From: Mesaphorura yosii
Lineage: Eukaryota > Arthropoda > Collembola > Poduromorpha > Tullbergiidae
Direction: 5' to 3'
Assembly: GCA_009869945.1 (NCBI GenBank)
Contig: WIXG01000105.1
Coordinates: forward strand, 1 to 64,000
Length of the DNA: 64,000 nt
Below the pieces are notes generated by a model. That model had not been told where the DNA came from. It searched no databases and saw only the letters and a program-made list of their open reading frames with translations. The translations under genes were made by a program, and so were the position numbers. Below are positions 59,201-64,000 of this stretch, one piece after another. The first letter of the stretch is position 1, and each line of letters begins with the position of its first letter.

Positions 59201-62200
59201 CCGCAAATGCATTCACGACCGAGTCACCAGCCTCCTACAACTTATTACAACAGCCGTGGGAGCCAGAAACCTGCAATTTCTGATACAAGAGAACCTTTCC
59301 ACGTTAAGTTTCATGGGTTCATGATTTGGAGGTCCAATTTCGCAGGAACCATCACATTTTTTACTGATTTTACATGTTTTACAGGTGAAACACTGTCGAT
59401 TTTTTTAAAACTGGAGTCACGCTGACCTGCAATTACTCCAAGGCATAAAATACAGCTTTTGGTCGAAGTGGAGATGATAAAGTTGCAAACGGGTGACAAA
59501 ATCGCATAAAATCATCGCGAACGTCACGAAGAATAAAATCTAGACCCTAAATGCAGAAATCTAAGCTCACAAGCCATCCAGATCCCTCGCTCATCAAAAT
59601 TTAATGGGAGGAGAGGTACGTGATCAAATATAAATGAATCTCGCCACTGCAGCGTCGGATTAAATAATCCAGATTCCCTTCCCATTCCAGAATTGGTTTC
59701 TCACTCAACAACTCAACACAACACAGTGAAAATCCGAGCCACGCCAAATCCACGCAGTATGCAGACTTCAAAAGATTGAATTACAAACCACAGCAGACAC
59801 AGATTTTGAATAGTAAATTGGTCAAATTATGTGGGATACGGATTACAAACACATAAACACTCAGCGAGCAACCTGGAAGTAGGGCTGGAGTGCTGGAGTT
59901 TGCACGGTCTGCAGAGTGGAAACTCAATATATCCTTGTTAACCATTTTATTTTATTCACTGACTTCACTTGATTTGCGATTGACTCGGCTTTCCTCAGCT
60001 CTGCCTCCTGCTTTCTTGTGACAATAAACAAACACTCCGCATGAAAAGATAATCACAGTCACGCTTGGCTGAGGCTCTCGTAAGTTATTCCGTCACAATT
60101 ATAAAATAGCATGCATATTTCACCAGGCTGCTGCGCCAAATTTTGCTTGGTGAGCGGAACATGATCGGACGCGATGCGAGTTTACGGCGAGTATCAGCCC
60201 AAACAGTACAAAAGTAGTCTTTCTTTCAACATCACACATTCTAAAGTAATCTGAATAAGAATTTTCCTTTATCAGGTCCCTTCGAAAGGACTTCAAACGG
60301 ATTGTCGCCTTGTATTGCCTGTCCTGGGGGAGCTGGACCTCCAGGACGCTTTTATCATTTCAGACAAGGTACAACAAATTCATATCAGCTGGCTGGCTGT
60401 GAAAATGTAAGTACGGTCGGTGAGCAAAAATTAGCCACTCCGTGTGCACCGTCGGTTCTTGCGAAATCCGGTAGTTTGTGCCGCGCAATCAAAACAAACA
60501 ACCCAGAACTGGAGCCACGAATCAACCCAGCAAAGAGCACAATGTCAAAAGCCAGCTACCCCAGCACCATCGCGTTGATTGATCTCTGATGTCACTTAGT
60601 TTGGTGTTAGGTTGACTTTAACTTCGACTTCGCACTGTACAATGCAAATGAGGCTCATTTCTCCAGTTCACAAATCATTGCTGTTCAATGCAAAGCACCA
60701 GAGCGGAGAGACCAATTTCCAAGAATTCAAGACCAAGACCATAAAACTCATCTGTCAAACCACAACAGCACCAATTTACCAATTTGGCACGTAGAACAAT
60801 GGAAACCATGAACGAACAGCGCTGGCGTTAATGTCTCGATGTCTGTCATTTCCAGCTAAAATCATTGATCAGCATCAAGAAGGAAGCAGCAAGCAAAGGC
60901 AAGACAATCAGGATAATTTCTCGCAGTGCAGTAATTAATTGGTTTCATTTGATTAATATTCATTTCTCCAGAACTCCAGAATAGAACCAGGCAAGAACGA
61001 CGCTGAGTGACTGGAAAGACCGACGACTCGTCTAGCAGAGCAGAGAATAGAAGCACTTGACGAAATTAAATTCTGCATATTTGATACGACGGAAATGACA
61101 AAAGAAGTTCCGAGAAGACAAGAAGACAGTTCGCAGCAAAATTCCGCCGGATAGGACATTTTAAAGACGACAGGGACTACAACAATTGTCAATTCACGAA
61201 TTCATGCTTCTCGATCAACTTCGACCGCAGATCAGTTTTTTGTTAGGTCAACTGATTAGGGACTTGTCGTGGTACGTACGTATTTACTTTTGTGATTGTG
61301 ATTATTTTGGGGTTCTGCAACAAAATGACAACCTGCAATTCCATCGTCGCCCTGCATGTTGGCGTTATACAATTGTTGTCACTGCCGGCCGTCATTTTGT
61401 CATTGCTCTTGCTTTTTGCATAGATGAATGAATTGACATGTTTTGAACTTTTGTATTCTCTTGATTATTATTTTGATTACAGAGATGGTTAAACAACGAC
61501 GACGGTGACGGTGACAGGCTGTATGGACGGACGGACGTGAACACGAAGCGACTCAGACGTAGGTGGATCAGTGCACAGAAATTATATTGACTTCCTGTCA
61601 GTCATAAACAATGCTTGTCATTTTGTCAAGCTTTGTGCTGCTCTTAATCTGTTGTGCTTTGCTTTACTATGCTACGCAGCTCTGGGCCGGAATTCTGTTC
61701 TGCATTGATGGGATGAAGTTTCTTGTCAATTAACTTACGAACCAGAGCCATCACCATCGTCATCTCGTTTGAAGCCAAACCGATCCAGCCCACTGCACTG
61801 CACTGCCACGGTATGCAATTTAAATTTGCAAGATACTTTGAGTTACTAATTTTGGACTTTAATTTGTGGGTAAGAAACCGGAAACTCGAGCGAGTTAATT
61901 TAAAGGAAATCGGAGGCGCGGCGCAGGTAATGAATTTAAGCTCTTCCACTTTGTAATTGCAAGTTTACCATGCTTTTATTTGTCAAATCGCAAATTACGG
62001 TTTACAGGTAGAGGATTCGCATTCGCTTTGTCCTCTTCGTGTCCGGATCATCTGCTTGGTCGAGCCAAAAATCTGTACACCGTTTGAAATATGAGGGTTT
62101 TACACAAGAATCAACCTATTAACAAAGGTTTCTGTGTTAGCTAAGAAATTCGAAAAATTAAACTCGTGTTTTGTTATTATTATTCAATTCCTCGAAATGT

Positions 62201-64000
62201 AATTTGCTCCAATAATTTGCTTTGTGTTTCTATTAAATTTACTCATTTACTCATCTACGCGTGCGCGTGTATTTTACGCTGTGCAGTAATTTGAAGCATC
62301 AAATCAATCAGGCGCATCGCATTTGCTCGTGTTTGTGTACGCATTCATGTCTTAAGTATGATTAAACTGTAGGCCGGCCATTTCTCTCCATTTTACGCGT
62401 ACCCGTTACGCCTGACTTTAATGCCCGTGCTTGTGCCGGAATAAGTTCCAATAATAACATTACTCGGGCGCGCGGATGAGAAAATTATTTTCTGCATGCA
62501 AGCAAACGGCAACAATATCATAATATTTTTAAAGAGATTCAAAACTGGAACGGCAATGGCAATGGAACATGTGAATTTTGCATGATGGTGAGAGAATCAC
62601 TTTAGCGTAATGTCCGTCTCACTTCTCTTCTCGTTCCCACCTTCACTTTCTCACTGTGCGGGAGAAAGCGAGCCACGCGGGTTGGGAAACAATAATAAAT
62701 TCTCATTTGTTGGGATTCTCAAAACACTGACGGCCGGCCGCGACCGTGGAAAGAAAGTGTGAAAAGAGAGACAGAGAGATGATGAAGCCAGCCAGCCATC
62801 AGCCAAGCCACGGTCTGCCTGCCTGCAGTAAAAAAGAAACTTTTGCGTGTGAAAATACCATCAAGAGGATATTTCTTTAAAAAGTTTGCACGCGATATGT
62901 GCAGCCTGTCTCGGCTGAGGAGCCAGTCGGTCCGCGTCAGGTTCGATTTTATTGAGCGCACTGACCGCTGTCCACCGAAATCCGAAATAAGGCAGATTAG
63001 ACATTTTTGGACCAAAATTCAGATTAATTGGTATCGTGACCAGATTTTTACACGGAAAAATGAAATGTGCGTGTGCTTCACATGCAAGACAGCAAGATGC
63101 AAGCTGCCATTAAAAACCACTTTGTGCCGTGTAAATATTGTGTGCTCTGATAACTGGTTTACTTGGCAGTGTCGAGTCGAACTACGTGTGTGGACATTTT
63201 TGACCTTGCCTGGGACAATTAGCTAGCAATTGCGTACGCACGTCGTAATTGTAAATCCAATTCGAATTAGGAATGAATCCGGTAATTCAAAATCAATTCA
63301 GAGGGTAATAAAAAGGAAAGAGACTTGTAATGCAAAGCAACGTACAATTGCACGTTTCACGGCAATTTGGGCTTTGACTTTTGCTCTTGGCTCTTGGGTT
63401 TGTCAGTCGGTCGAAAGTCAATTTGGCTTGTTATTGGGCCAGCACGCCTCAGGAATCCGAATTCGAATCCACAGTCCACATGCAACTGCAATCAAGCAGT
63501 CAAGCAGCAAGCAATGGCAGTAATTGAGTTGATCGTCGAAAAATATGAAATGAAATTCGAGCAAAAGGCAAGAACAAATTCACTTCGGCCCTGCTGCACT
63601 GCTACAAATACAAAAGTACATTAAAAAGGAGTTTCGAGTCTCGAAGCATGAGGGAAATGAGCCTCCAGCCAGATTACTGCGCTGCGTACTCCAGAAACAA
63701 GAACCAAAGTACTGGAAATTTGATTCCTGCACTGCAGAAGGGGAAAAGTCAAGCCAAGTCAGCGCCTCGCTGCGCTGCTGCGACTGGAAAAGCATTAAAT
63801 CGCTATGAATATTTAAGAGTTTGTTTTACTTTCGTTTCAAGCCGTGAGAGCCTGAGCGGCTGAGCCGTGAACTTAAATAATATTTTCAAAATATTTTGAT
63901 TGTGAGCTCCCGAGAATTCGTAATACTATATGAATTTATTATTCGGGAGCGTAGTGAAAGTGCTACTGCTCTAAATCTCTTGCATACTGCATGCGGCATG
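56244..64000. other. Gene-poor right end, 7.8 kb
   Basis: No gene, RNA gene or named repeat recognised. It lies 5' of the beat gene and may contain its promoter. Open frames are 60-130 codons, occur on both strands and lack motifs. Word repeats (CAAGCCAAG, GCCTGCCTG, CACTGCACTGCACTG) are common. Confidence 0.35.

Overview
The window is animal nuclear DNA. Protein-coding genes are split into many short exons by mostly 40-700 bp GT-AG introns. The gene set (beaten-path immunoglobulin protein, insect-type gelsolin, RFX factor, CYP3-clan-like P450) indicates an arthropod. A 7TM chemoreceptor-like ORF resembles my recollection of springtail receptor families, so Collembola is a reasonable but unproven guess. 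All gene models were built by eye from reading frames, splice sites and family motifs; no search was run.

Layout: 231-2560 (+) acyl-CoA synthetase with a TATA/initiator promoter just upstream; 4477-5401 (-) a small tail-anchored protein with a clear BH3 motif, a candidate BH3-only apoptosis gene of BIM/BMF type; 6489-8178 (-) a decayed cytochrome P450; 9370-13501 (+) six-repeat gelsolin; 14500-16612 (-) ADCK1-type mitochondrial kinase; 18.0-21.0 kb a block with a duplicated Gln-rich sequence, a chemoreceptor-like ORF and an unassigned ORF; 22147-28387 (-) an RFX transcription factor, possibly with a further 5' exon near 33.8-34.1 kb; 34.2-38.4 kb gene-poor; 38427-40269 (+) TRAPPC13; 40461-41843 (-) heterotrimeric G protein gamma subunit with two alternative last exons; 45802-47044 (-) a Piwi pseudogene; 50025-56243 (-) a beaten-path family gene; 56.3-64 kb nothing recognised.

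These are mainly unrelated housekeeping and developmental genes, not an operon-like system. Three arrangements stand out. Gelsolin and ADCK1 converge. TRAPPC13 and G-gamma converge with poly(A) signals that predict overlapping 3' tails. The G-gamma gene offers two equal-length terminal exons, each with its own CAAX box and its own poly(A) signal. The most novel item is the BH3-only candidate, because this class is sparsely documented in arthropods. Two host genes (P450 and Piwi) are present as multiply broken, intron-containing copies beside intact neighbours.
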